This document shows, piece after piece, positions 20,902 to 32,717 of a stretch of 64,000 nucleotides of DNA; within the stretch, counting starts at the first letter, position 1, and each line of letters starts with the position of its first letter. The notes beneath the pieces are model-generated. The model was not told where the DNA came from, ran no database searches, and saw only the letters and a program-made list of their open reading frames with translations. The DNA lies in NCBI RefSeq assembly GCF_029873635.1, contig NC_080418.1:14053562-14117561 (forward strand), written 5' to 3'. A program made the translations under genes and the position numbers. The stretch is from Malania oleifera (taxonomy: Eukaryota; Streptophyta; Magnoliopsida; Santalales; Ximeniaceae).

Positions 20902-22930
20902 ATGGCAACTGAAAATTTTGTCCAACCAGCCATTTCCCGCTTTGATGGTCACTATGACCATTGGAGCATGCAAATGAGAATTTTCTCAGATCCAAGGAGT
21001 ACAGGCAAGTTGTCTTTGAAGGAATTACGAAACCAGCAACTAGCATGACATTGATGGATGCGCAAAAAAATAGAGTTAGAAGGGCAACAATTGAAAGATC
21101 TCGAGGCGAATAATTATCTTTTCCAAACTATTGATTGCTCAATCTTGGAAACCATTCTTTGCAAAGACACCTCCAAGCATATTTACGATTCCATGAAGAA
21201 GAAGTACCAAAGTTCCACAAAGGCAAAGAGGCAGCAGCTTCAAGCACTTTGTATGGAGTTCGAAACACTTTGAATGAAGTCAGGAGAATGAGTTTTAGAT
21301 TATTTCTCTCAGACAGTGGTGATCATGAACAAGATGCAGATCCACGGCGACAAGACGGAGCATGTGACCATAGTAGAAAAGATTCTTCGATCCATGATAC
21401 CAAAATTTAATTTTGTTGTTTGTTCCACAGAAGAATCTCATGGTGTTGATGAACTATCAATTGATGAATTACAAAGTTCTTTGTTGGTTCATGAGTAAAA
21501 AATTAACCAGCAGGAGAAAGATGAACAAGCATGGAAAGCCTTATCAGAAAATCACTCTACACCAAGTAGAATTGATAGAGGACGAGGTAGAGGCATAGGT
21601 TGAGGTAGAGGAGGTAGAGAAAATAATGATCGTGGAAACCAACAACAACACAATCAGAATGAAGAGAATCAATTTCAAGGAAGAGGACGTGGAGGCCACC
21701 ATTCAACAACTTATAGACCAAAGTTAGCAGACAAGTCCAATGTTGAATGCTATAAATGTCATAGATATGGCCGAATGTCAAATTAATTTGGATAGACTTA
21801 GTTAAGAAAGAACTAACTTTGCAGAAGAAGAAGAAGAGGTGTCTCTTTTGATGGTGTGTCACGTGAAGAAAGAAACTCAAAAAAAGAAGAAGTGGTATTT
21901 AGATACTGGCTAAAGCAACCACATGTGTGGAGATAAGAAGGCGTTCCTTGACTTGGATGAATCTTTTCGTAACACTATTAAGTTTGGTGACAATTCCATG
22001 GTTTCTGTTATAGGAAAAGGAAGGGTAATTATCCAAACCAAAGGAAATCACACCCACTCTATCTTTAATGTTCTTTTTGTGCTAGATTTAAAGACCAACT
22101 TGTTAGTGTGGGCTAGCTGCAAGAAAAGGGATACGGGATTTCTATTAAAAAATGAGTACGTCAAATTCAAGATGCAAAGTTGGGCTTAATTGCTCAAAGT
22201 AACATGACGGTGAATCGTATGTTCCCTCTTTATCTCCACAACACCACTCATTCATGCTTCGCAAAAAAATTGATGGATGTGGCATGCCTATGACTTTTCT
22301 CTATGGTCATCTAAGCTTTAGTGGATTGAAGACTACAACAGAAAAATATGGTGATTGGTCTTCCTTAGATCATAGCTCCCTCTGATGTTGTAAGGAATGT
22401 GTTGTTGGCAAACAACTTTGAAATCAATTTCCACAAGGAAAATCATGGCGAGTGAAAGGGCATTGGAGTTGGTTCATTCCGATATTTCTGGGCCAATAAA
22501 TCCATCTTCTAATGGAGGTAAAAGGTACATAATTACCTTCATTGAGGATTATAGTCGGAAAATTTGGGTCTACTTTTTGCAAGAAAAAATCTAAAGCTTT
22601 TGTAACCTTTAAAAGTTATAAAGTGCTTATTAAGAAAGAGGTTGGCAACCCAAAAAAAGTTCTTCACATTGATCATGATGGAGAATATAACTCACATGAA
22701 TTTGAAAATTTCTATGAGACCTATGGAATCAAGAGACAACTTACAGCAACATACACATCCCAACAGAATGGTGCGTGCGAGAGGAAGAATTGCACTATTC
22801 TGAATATGGTGCAAAGTGTTCTAACAAGGAGTGGAACTCTGAAGAAATTATGGCTTGAAGCAGTCAATTGGAGTATTCATATTTTGAACAGAAGCCCCAC
22901 TCTTGCTGTTCAAAATATCAGGGGTGAGGA
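20902..22930 (+). pseudogene. Co1 gag-pol remnant (Ty1/copia), truncated in integrase
   Basis: Starts ATGGCAACTGAAAATTTTG at 20902. Gag region: RFDGHYDHWSMQM near the N-terminus, then NYLFQTIDCSILETI and IYDSMKKKYQ (21110-21215), an RGRG-rich tract (about 21580-21700) and a damaged zinc knuckle (CYKCHRYG, about 21751). Protease: WYLDTG followed by a stop at the normally cysteine position (about 21910). A GAG-pre-integrase remnant follows (about 22290-22340), then integrase with HSDISGP, FIEDYSRKIWVYF and TSQQNGACERKN (22441-22920). RT and RNase H are absent. Frameshifts near 20990, 21060 and 22585 and several stops are present. It ends abruptly near 22925-22930. Confidence 0.88.
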
Positions 22931-23010
22931 ATTAGTTTAAGATATAATATACTAATTAGATGATATGTTATGATAATAGGGTCCTAAGCTAAGTTTATTG
23001 TCTTTTCATG
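22931..23010 (+). other. Breakpoint between Co1 and Gy5
   Basis: About 80 bp of AT-rich sequence joining truncated copia integrase to the gag start of a gypsy element. No LTR and no primer-binding site is present. The last 20 bp (TTTATTGTCTTTTCATG) resemble the pyrimidine-rich leader that precedes gag in the other gypsy elements. This looks like a deletion junction. Confidence 0.55.
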
Positions 23011-24240
23011 ATGGACCCTGGAGGTAGTAGCGTACATGCTAGTGGTAATGAGGGTGTTGGGCCCTCAGGCGCTGTGAGTGGGAATTCAGATGCAGTCATG
23101 CTCAGTGTGGCTCAGCAAGTGATGGCTGAAATTGCTAGGAACTCTAGAGAGCTGGGTGGTTCATCTGTAGGCCATGACAACTCGATCGAGAAGTTTATTA
23201 AGATGAATCCTCCGCTTTCTCAGGGGGAACTGATCTTGCGGTTGCTAAAAATTGGGTGCAGGAGATTGAAAAAGTATTTGTAGTGCTACAGTGAACTGAG
23301 TAACAGAGGGTGCTGTTTGTTACATATAAACTGATTGGAGAAGTTGAGAGATGATGGACAACAGTGAAACTCCTAGAGCACCATAGGAAAGTGCCTATAG
23401 AGATGACATGAGAGCGATTTAAGGAGATATTTTTTGATAGATATTTTTCAGTCATGTCTAGGGAAGCCAAGATTGAGGAGTTCCTGAATCTGAAGTAGGG
23501 ACAGCAAATAGTATAGCACTACGCGGCGAGATTCATTGAGTTATCTCGCTTCGTTTTGCACATTATTCCAGATGAAGCGAGAAGGTATGACAATTTGAAA
23601 GGGGTTTAAGGAGAGAATTATATAAGCAAGTGTCGATACTGAAATTGCAAGATTTCGTCGAGCTGGTAGACAGGGCAACTATGGTAGAGGCCGGAGAGCG
23701 GTTGGAGGCTAAGGAGTAGAGACAGAGGAAGAGATCCACGTTGTCTGGTTCCCAACAAGGGTTTAGTCGGGGTTCGTGGAAGAGAGGTGGCTATTATAGG
23801 GATCGGAGGCAGGAGTTGGAGACTCGTGGTTTTTAAGGTATGCAACCTTTTATAGCTTGCCCAACTTGTGGAAAGTGACATCCGGGCGAGTGTCGTACTG
23901 GGTAAGGTATCTGCTACCGTTGTGGGGAGCCAGGGCATATGATAAGGGACTATCGGGCTCAAATTGGAGCTGCTCCCGCTCTTAGACCTGCTCGGGGAGG
24001 CTATTAGGTGCCACGAGGAGGCCAGCAGACTCTAGCCAGAATTTTTTCTTTGACGTCGGGTGATGCTGAGACAACCGGCGATGCGGTGATTGGTATGGTT
24101 AGCATGCTTTCCTTTAAAGTTATTATATTATTTGATTCAAGGGCCACACACTCGTTCTTGTCCATAAGATGTATTAAATTGTGTGGGGGCAGAAACACAG
24201 TTATTAGACATTAAATTATTAGTGACTACACTGACTAGGT
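23011..24240 (+). pseudogene. Gy5 gag and protease (Ty3/gypsy)
   Basis: Gag starts ATGGACCCTGG at 23011, the position conserved with the other gypsy copies. Visible: IEKFIKMNPP (about 23190), a degraded capsid domain (23280-23480), the HYAARFIELSRF segment (23515-23555), two zinc knuckles (about 23855-23950: CPTCGK, CYRCGEPGHM), and a protease active site read as DSRATHSF instead of DSGATHSF (about 24132-24155). Stops include two TAG codons around 23495-23516 at glutamine positions, others at 23281 and 23720, and frame changes. It would be inactive as particle protein or protease. Confidence 0.87.
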
Positions 24241-26209
24241 CAGCAGTGAGGTGTAGTAGGGTGCTCTAAGGTTGTCTAGTTGATATCTAGTGGAGAATTT
24301 TGTCTATTGATTTGATAGTACTGGACATGCACGAGTTTGATGTTGTATTTGGCATGGATTAGCTAGCGGCTAATTTTGCCAGTATAGATTGCTATTTAAG
24401 AGAAGTGATATTCAAACCTCCAGAAAGACCAGAATTCAGGTTTATAAGGTCACGAGTGCAATCCCTATCTCAGTTAATTTCAGCTATGCAGGCGAGGAGA
24501 CTACTCCTGAGTGGCCTTTGTGAAGGAAATGTTAGGGAATGAATTAAAGCTCACTAGTACGCCCGTAGTAAAAGAGTTTACAGATGTGTTTCCAGATGAG
24601 GTACCAGGCTTGCCACCTGATCGTGAGGTAGATTTTCCCATTGCTCTATTTCTAGGTACAACGCCGATCTCTAGAGTACCTTACCGAATGACGCCAGCAG
24701 AGTTGGAAGAATTAAAGAATCAGTTAGAAGATTTGCTTGATAAGGGATTTATACAGCCTAGTGTATCTCCATGGGAAGCTCCAATGCAATTTGTGAAGAA
24801 GAAAGACGGGTCCATGAGGATGTGTATAGACTATAGGGAAATTAATAAGGTGACAATTAAGAATAAGTATCCTCTACCCCATATAGATGATTTATTTTAC
24901 CAGCTCCAAGGTACACATGTATATTCTAAGATTGATCTTAGATCAGGCTACCATCAAGTAAAGGTAAAGGAAGAAGGTGTATCGAAGATGGCCTTCAAGA
25001 CTAGGTATGGGCATTATGAGTTTCTTGTTATGCCTTTTGGTCTGATGAATGCTCCTGCAATATTCTTGGATTTGATGAATAGAATTTTCCACAAATATTT
25101 AGACCGGTTTGTTGTTGTTTTTATTGATGATGTACTGATCTATTCGAGGAGTTATGAGGAGCATGAGACGCATTTGAGGCAAGTTTTACAGATGATCAGG
25201 GAAAAGAAGTTGTACACCAAGTTCAGCAAACATGAGTTTTGGCTTGAGAAGGTTGTGTTTTTGGGGCATGTCATCTCAAGAGATGGAATTTCTGTGGATC
25301 CTAGTAAAATTGACGCGGTAGTGAATTTGGTTAGACTGAGGAACGTCCAAGAGATCAGGAGTTTCTTAGGGTTGGCTGGTTATTACCGTCATTATATTGA
25401 GGGATTCTCAGCGTTATCAAGGCCTTTGACGCAACTGAATAGGAAGAACGTCAGGTTTGAATGAGACGACAGTTGTGAGTAGAGTTTCTAGGAATTGAAA
25501 CAAAGGCTTGTTACAACACTAGTGTTCATCATCCCATCAGGGGGTGAGAATTATGTTATCTACAATGATGCGTCCTTGAAGGGACTTGGCTATGTACTGA
25601 TGCAGCATGGTAAGGTGGTAGCATATGCTTCCAGGCAATTAAAAGAGTATGAAAAGAACTATCCTACCCATGATCTTGAATTGGTTGCAGTAGTACATGC
25701 ATTGAAGATTTGGAGGCATAACCTGTATGGTGAGCGATGTGAAATCTTCTCTGACCATAAGAGTTTAAAGTACTTTTTCACTCAGAAGAAACTAAACATG
25801 AGACAAAGAATGTGGTTGGAGCTAATTAAAGACTTTGATTGTACTATCAGTTACCACCCAAGAAAAGCAAACGTGATAATTGATGCGTTGATTAGGAAGT
25901 CTGTGAGACCAGCGCTGAAAGCTATAGAGATTCAGTATCCGATTATGATGGATTTGGAGAGACTCGGTATACAGTTGGTCGTGGGTGATCCTCAAGCATG
26001 TATTACCAGTTTAGTGGTGTAGCCTACTCTACAGAAAAGAATTAAAGTTTCTCAGAAAGATGATCCAGAATTAGCAGAACTAATGGTCAGAGTACAGAGT
26101 GGTCAGGGAGAAGAATTTTGTATTATAGACGAACAGAGCTTTGCGGTTCTGTTCTCGATTGTGTGTTCCTGCTGATACTGATATCAGGAAAACCATTCTA
26201 GAAGAGGCT
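24241..26209 (+). pseudogene. Gy5 protease tail, reverse transcriptase and RNase H
   Basis: After a protease tail with stops, one open stretch 24511-25464 covers almost the whole [25 protein letters not shown], the [13 protein letters not shown] motif and the catalytic FIDD at 25120-25131, all intact. It stops at TGA 25462 (a tryptophan position) and TAG 25480 and 25489 (glutamine positions). RNase H follows to 26022 ([16 protein letters not shown]). After TAG at 26020 the text continues, with a frame break, to EEAH at 26209, where solo LTR B interrupts it. This is the best-preserved gypsy RT in the window. Confidence 0.92.
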
Positions 26210-26386
26210 CACAGTGTAATAACCCCACAAAGGGTTATAGAAGATTAGTGGATTGATTCCCAAAAAATAAAATTTTTTTTTAATTAATTAATTAATCGGA
26301 TTTAAAAAAAAAAAAGAAAAAAATAATTAAATAAAATTTATTTTTATTTTATTAATACAATATATTATTATTAATATTAATTAAAT

Positions 26387-26428
<42 letters not shown>

Positions 26429-29002
26429 CTATTATTATTATTATTATTATTATGTATAAATAAATATACTAGAAGCTTCAGGATCATTTTTTTTCCTTCT
26501 TTTTCTTCTTTTTCTTCTTTTCTTTTCATTTCTTTTCTTTTCTTCTACGACAGACTCTCATTCTCTCTCCTCTCATTCTCTCTCCCTCTCTCCTCGATTT
26601 CGTGATGGATTTTCACCTGATCGAAAATTCGAAAATACCACCATACTCCATTCCCTGCTGCTGTCATTTCTACCGGAGCAGATCGGTGGTAGGAGCGACG
26701 TAGAAGTATCCCCTAGGGTAAGCCAATTTCTACTTTTTCTTTAATTTCTTGCAAATTATAGGCCGAATTGACGAACGAACACCACAACGAGAATTTAGGG
26801 ATGATTCTCTACAAGTCTAGTAGGACGGAATTCTCATGGGGGTGTCGGGCCAAAATCCCAAATTTGGGGTACGAGGGTTATTAAGGGGATTATTTTTAAT
26901 TAATTAGCATTAATTTAGAAATGCTAAAATATTAAGCATCTGGTGCTGAAGTAGGATTTCTGGAATTTAGGGTCCGGGTGAGCGCCGCGGGTGTAATTTT
27001 AGGACCTGCAAGCAAAATTCAGAAAATTAAGTGGGTGTGTTAAATAATAGTTTAAATATTAATTTGAGGTATATGGAGCCTAGGGAAGGCTAGATGAGTA
27101 TTATTTGGAGAAATAGATTAATTAATCTAGGGAAAATGCAAATTGCAGGAGTTGAATTTCGGGCGCCAAGGGCGTAGGATTTGGGATTCTAGTGAGACTC
27201 TCAGTAAGCCAGGTAAGGAGAATAAATTATAACAGTCTTTTTATGAAAATTATGGGTTGAGAAATATGTGAAAATGGCGTATGTTATTTTACCTGAAATT
27301 TATTATGATATAAATATCATATATAATTTGTGTGGCATATGATTTATATTGAGAAATGTTTAAACTGAGTTAGATGATTTACCCTGTGAAATATATGATA
27401 CTGAAATGTGTTTTAACATGAGAATTGAAATGTGGAAAAATGATGAAAGTGAAATGTGCAAAAAATGTATTCTCTGAGAAAATAAAGAAAGGTGAAATAT
27501 GGAAATGTGTTTTGAGAAATATTGAGTAATTGTGAAATAAGATATATATATATGATAGTATGAGATGAGATGAATTATGAACTGAAAAAATATCATTTAA
27601 ATGATGAAATGTGTTGAGAATACTGATATTGAAATGTGAATATGTGAAATGAAAATATTGCAATATTAATTCTGCAAAATGAAAATGAGAAATGTGGAAA
27701 TATGTGAAATATGAATGATAAAATGCCAATACCGCATAATGATTGCGGGTATGTGGTGGTAAACCCTGTTGGATGGTTATGATATTGAGCACGGTACCAT
27801 TGCTAGTGGTGTTAGTGCAACCACACAAACTTTTGGAGCATGTGGCGTGACAGTCGACTGTGCCATTGTGTAGGGTTGTTGGGCCCCCTGAGTCCGGATC
27901 AGGGTTATAGGCCAGCCAGTCGTACTACAGACGCAATATGTCATATGATATTTGATCTAACCGGGTCGGCCAACCGCGGTTAGATCCAACCTTTGGGCCA
28001 CACAACCTTAACCATGGGGGGAAGTATGACGTGGATAGAAAGATCCTCAGGGTGGCCATGAGTTACAGACACGATGTTAGTATTTGATACTGAGAATACT
28101 CATGAGCCGGAAAGTAAAATAAAAATGGAAAGTGAAAGAATGATAAAATTGGCTAAAATAAAAAATGCAAGAGAGAATGGAAATTGAGAAATAAAGAATG
28201 TAAAATATGATAAATGAACTATGTGAGTTAATGACATAAATAATTAAGGCGAAGTGAAATTCTCTGCCTGAGGGTTTACTGAGTAAGGCGAGTGCCCTGA
28301 TAAGTATCAGATGTGGCCATATCTGGTTGCATAATGTGTTAGGGCAGAGGGAAGCTACCTGTCTGGGCGGGTAATCTTCCTTATTCTCAGGAACTTCGCG
28401 GTAAATATGTGTTGGAAATTATTGAATTTAAGAAATGGTTTTAAAGATTATAAAAGCTTGTGTTGTATATCTATATGATTATGAGAATGTGTATATCAGT
28501 GTATTTTCTTAGATGAAACAATGGTTTGAAAAGTAAAGTGTATTATAACTGAACTCATATGGCCACACACTGTAAATAATTTATTCCTTCTTACTGAGAT
28601 ATGTTTCACCCAATTTATCTAAATTTTTTAGAGAACATAGATTGACCAGGTGATAGAGCTCCATGATCATAGGGAGTTGGGACCCTGATATACAGGGTGA
28701 GTTTGGACTAGGGAGGCGTGATTCCCTAGGGTTGTGTTGTTTTTGGATATGAGATAGTATTGTGTATTTATGTGTATATTGATACTCTGGGTATTGTATT
28801 CTGGCTTATTTAAATATACGGTCTTCCGCTGTTAGGTTGTATAATAAAATAACTTTTTACCCGGTACCCAATGCGGGTCGGGTCGTATGAATGATAGTAG
28901 AATTGTTGACGTGGCTAATTTGTGGGTGTTGTGGATGACGTGTAATTATTTATTATTATTGGAAAAAAAAATTTGTACGAAAATTGAGGTGTCACACACA
29001 GA
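26210..29002 (+). repeat. Target-site duplication CACAG around solo LTR B
   Basis: CACAG at 26210-26214 and again at 28998-29002, exactly flanking TG...CA. Removing the insertion plus one copy restores continuity of the Gy5 H2C2 region, which is independent support for the borders. Confidence 0.93.
26215..28997 (+). mobile_element. Solo LTR B (2,783 bp) inside Gy5
   Basis: Begins TGTAATAACCCC and ends AGGTGTCACA, with a perfect 5-bp target duplication. It has an A/T-rich U3 with ATT/TAA microsatellites (26270-26460), TATAAATAAA near 26455, CT-rich tracts (26490-26610), a GGCCAGCCAG..GGGCCACACAACC block (27910-28010) and a variant of the conserved hairpin block (28590-28611). There is no internal domain or second LTR, so it is a solo LTR. 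Open frames within it on the minus strand are low-complexity and are not genes. Confidence 0.93.
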
Positions 29003-30256
29003 TCTTTGTACACAGTTCGTCCCGGCAGCACAAAAATGTATAGGGATCTGTGAGAGTCTTATTGGTGGAATGATATGAAGAAGGAGATTGCCGAGTATGT
29101 AGCATAGTGTTTGACGTGCTACTAGGTAAAGGCGGAGCATTAGAGGCCAATAGGTCAGTTGCAGCCACTTTTTATCTCAGAGTGGAAATGGGATCACATA
29201 TCTATGAATTTTGTTTCAAGGTTGCCGTCAGCATTGCATGGCCAAAATGCGATCTGGGTGGTTGTAGATCGTTTGACTAAGACCGCCCATTTCCTTCCTA
29301 TCAAGATCAGTTACTCCCTTAACCGAATGACAGAGATTTATATTCAGGAGATAGTTCGTTCTCACGGAGTTCCAGTGTCTATAGTGTCAGATCGAGACCT
29401 GCGTTTCACGTCACGTTTTTGGAGGAGCTTGCAGGAAGTTCTAGGGTCTCAATTATCTTTCAGCACGGCGTTCCATCCCCAGTCAGATGGACAAACTGAG
29501 AGGACGATTCAAATATTAGAAGATATGCTTCGAGCATGTGCGTTAGATTTTGGGGATAGTTGGACTCAATTCATGCCACTGGTGGAGTTTGCGTATAATA
29601 ACAGTTATCAGGCTAGCATCGATATGGCACCATTTGAGGCACTTTATGACAGGAGATGTTGATCTCCTTTATATTGGGACGAGATGGGTGAGTGACGATT
29701 TGTGGGACTAGAGTTAGTGCAGCAAGTGTATAATAAGTTTCGGCTCATCAGAGATAGAATTAGTGCGGCTCAGAGCCGACAGAAGAGTTATGCCAATAAC
29801 CGACACAAGAAATTAGAATTTGATATTGGTGATCATGTGTTTTTGAAAATAGCTCCATTAAAAGAGGTTATGAGATTTGGGAAGAAAGGTAAGCTTAGCC
29901 CTAGGTTTATTGGCCCATTTGAGATTCTAGAGAAAGTGGGGCCGATTGCCTACAGGTTAGTTTTACCACCTGTGTTGTCCAAGATACATGACATATTCCA
30001 CGTTTCTATGTTGAGGAAATACATCCCAGGCCCTTCTCATGTAATTAGTTATGATGAATTAGAGCTCAGTGATTCACTAGTTTATGAGGAGGTACCAGTA
30101 CAGATTCCGGATAAGAAAGAACAGAAATTACGTAATAAGAAGATTCCTCTAGTGAAAGTATTGTGGAGGAATCACACAATAGAAGAAGCTTCTTGGGAGC
30201 GCGAGGAACAGATAAGACAAAAATACCCGCAATTGTTCCACGTGGTTCAGATGTAA
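28998..30256 (+). pseudogene. Gy5 integrase and chromodomain
   Basis: Continues the H2C2 region at 29003 ([16 protein letters not shown]) and runs through the integrase core (29159-29662: HISMNFVSRLP, VVDRLTKTAHFLPI, FHPQSDGQTERTIQ), the GPY/F-like region (29820-29960) and a C-terminal chromodomain (about 30090-30250: KVLWRNHTIEEASWE). The stop is at 30254-30256. Nonsense codons include TGA at 29055, 29660 and 29693 and TAG at 29104, 29122 and 29143. The TAG at 29143 matches the Gy1 stop at 1260 in position. The chromodomain would direct integration to particular chromatin in an active element. Confidence 0.92.
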
Positions 30257-30519
30257 TCAGGTAAAGTGTAAGTAATTGTGTAATGTTTCTTTTTCAGGTT
30301 AGTTAGTATATCTAGTAACTTAGTTAGTAGGTAATATTTTAGTTTTGGAGGAATTTTATTTTATATATATATATGTAATCTCCCAAAACTCTGAATGTAA
30401 CCACGGTATTCCTCATCCAAAAGTGAGGGTAAGTAATAAAATAAGTAGACTATTTTCTTTAAGGGATGGTGAATCGTATGAATAGTAAATTTCAAGGATA
30501 AAATTTTATGAGGGGAGAA
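30257..30519 (+). mobile_element. Gy5 3' leader, pre-LTR hairpin and polypurine tract
   Basis: Non-coding. It carries GTAACCACGGTATTCCTC (about 30408), also present in the Gy1 3' leader, a weakened hairpin AATTTCAAGGATAAAATT (30488-30505) and the polypurine tract GAGGGGAGAA (30510-30519), immediately followed by the LTR start. Confidence 0.8.
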
Positions 30520-30950
30520 TGTAGAGACCCGAAAAAAATTATAATGATTAAATAGTATAGAGAGAGGAGAGAAAAGTAATTTTATTTGAAATTCAACAGG
30601 GGTCTCGTCGACGAACATAGTGCATTTGTCGACGAAGTCGCTTAGTGGTATCGTCGACAAGAAGATACCGAGAGGCTATTTTTCAGCTTTGAATTTCGTT
30701 GACGAGGAATAGCCATTCGTTGACAAACTTCCTTCTTGGCCTCGTCGACGAAGTAACGTGGCTCGTCGACAAGTGCAAGTGTATAAATAGCCTAAACTTG
30801 ATTTTTCTACAGAAAATCTCATGAAAAATCACTCACTCTCTCTCTCTCTCTCTCTCCTATTTGTCCCTTCCTCCTTCTCTCTAAGATTTTGGGCCGGATT
30901 CTTGCCGGTTCGACGATCTGATGCCACCACGACGCTCCTAACAAAGTTCT
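30520..30950 (+). mobile_element. Gy5 3' LTR, truncated after ~430 bp
   Basis: Starts TGTAGAGACCCG. It has an array of TCGTCGACGA palindromes (30603-30775), TATAAATAG at 30782 and a CT tract (30834-30856), then a GGTTCGACGATCTGATGCCA segment. Around 30950 the sequence leaves the LTR and enters a gag leader with no primer-binding site between. The exact breakpoint is uncertain by about 20 bp. Confidence 0.8.
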
Positions 30951-31041
30951 TTTTAAATTGGTTTCTTGTTTTATGATTTTTTTCCCGTTATATTAAGATG
31001 TAGAGATATTAATCTTGCCTCTGTTTTATATATATTCAGGG

Positions 31042-32139
31042 ATGGATCTTAAAGGCAAAGGAGTGGATGAAGGAGGAGGAAGCGAATTGGGAGCTCCAGC
31101 GGGGATGAAATTGACACCTCCCGACCGTTGCGAGGAATAGCTCGTCAGGTCAAGGAAGAGATGAGAAGAGATTTTGGGGGATCAAGCTACCCACCAGTGC
31201 ATTAGGGTTGCACAATTGATCAATTCACCTGTCTGAAACCCTCATCTTTTGAGGGTGGTACTGACCCGATCAAGGCTGAGACATGGAAGCAAGAGATGGA
31301 GATGATACTCGCAGTGTTGAACTACACTGAGAAGCAAAAGATTCTTTTCACCACCTTCAAACTGGCAAAAGAAGCTGAACGATTGTGGCATGTGATGAAA
31401 CTATTGGAAGAACAACGAGAAGTACCTATAGCAATCACCTGGGGTCTTTTTAAGCAGGTCTTCTACAACCGATATTTTCCCGCCACCACCAAAAATGCAA
31501 AGGCGGAGGAATTTTTCAACCTGACTCAAGAGCGTTTCACTATTCAGCAGTTTGTTGCTAAATTTCTGAAACTTTCTTGCTTTCCACCTTCCATGGTTCC
31601 AGATGAATACCAATAGGCGAGGTGGTTTGAAAGGGGGTCTGAATTAGAGGATTCATGAGCATATGGAGTGTTTGCAGATTCAAGATTTCACAGAACAGGT
31701 AGAAAAAGCCACTGTTGCATAGTGAAGTCTGTAGAGAGGTGCAAAGGCATTAGAAGGAAGGAAAAGGCTTATGTCTCCTCGCTCCAAAGTAAATGTTAGA
31801 CAAGGGTCGTGAAGGGGAGACAGAGATGTTGCAGGTCAGGGGTCAGAAAGAAATGATCAAGGATGACAGGGCGATTCGCCACGCCCCCACTACCCTAGAT
31901 GTAACTAGCAACATCGGGGAGAATGCCGAAGTAGGAGTGTCGTGTGCTATAGATGTGGTAAATATGGTCATATAGCCCAAGAATGTCAAGAATTGCCAAA
32001 CAATGCACTTGCTCCAAATCAGAATAAGAGAAACAACCTAGTACCTCACGACGGCAATGCCCCGGCGCGTGTTTATATGTTGGGTACACCTGAGGAGGAC
32101 AACGCTAAAGGCGCAGGTAATATGTTTTCGTTAGCATGA
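31042..32139 (+). pseudogene. Gy7 gag-only coding remnant (Ty3/gypsy)
   Basis: Starts ATGGATCTTAAAGG at 31042 after a TATATATTCAG acceptor-like leader. Its gag domain reads best at 31296-31613 (TFKLAKEAERLW, WGLFKQVFYNRYFP, FTIQQFVAKFLKLSCF), then stops, and a single clear zinc knuckle CYRCGKYGHIAQEC follows at about 31945-31986. Frame changes occur near 31100-31250 and 31700-31940. The open text ends at 32137-32139 and only 145 bp separate it from the 3' LTR. No protease, RT, RNase H or integrase is present. It resembles non-autonomous gag-only elements that need proteins in trans. A simple internal deletion is the alternative. Confidence 0.85.
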
Positions 32140-32284
32140 GTATTAATTTTGTTTTACTTTGCATGATTCGGTGTTGCATATGTTTGAATTGATTGAAATG
32201 TATGAATGTGATTGGCTAGCTTTTCAATCGTGAAATGAGTGATTAACGAATTTCGAGGATGAAATTCTTTTAAGGAGGGGAGAA
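32140..32284 (+). mobile_element. Gy7 3' leader, hairpin and polypurine tract
   Basis: Contains the hairpin AATTTCGAGGATGAAATT (32249-32266) and the polypurine tract AAGGAGGGGAGAA (32272-32284) directly before the LTR. The spacing matches Gy1 and Gy5, which shows the element end is genuine even though pol is missing. Confidence 0.82.
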
Positions 32285-32636
32285 TGTAACGACCCAAAAA
32301 ATTTAATTAATAAAAATAATAAAAGAAAAGAAAAGGAAAAAGGGAATAAAAAGGAATTTTTAAAAGAAGGTCAGCGAGAACTCATCGACGAACCAACTGG
32401 TCTCGTCGACAAGCATTCTATCTTGACTCATTGACAAGGGCACATGTCTTGTCGATGTGGAGTTACCGAAAGGGTTTGAGGTATTCTGAAACTTGTCGAC
32501 GAACTCACGATCTTGTCGATGAGTGTTCTTCATGGGATCATCGACAAATCCATGTGTCTCGTCGACGAATCCCTAACTATAAATAGCAATTCTTTTCATT
32601 TTTTAGCGAGAAAACGTTGCATGTACTCTTTCTCTC

Positions 32637-32717
<81 letters not shown>

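Noticed and set aside
27379..27828. A 149-codon minus-strand frame and an overlapping 78-codon frame
   Set aside because: They lie wholly within solo LTR B in A/T-rich sequence; His/Phe/Ser-rich low-complexity text with no family motif.
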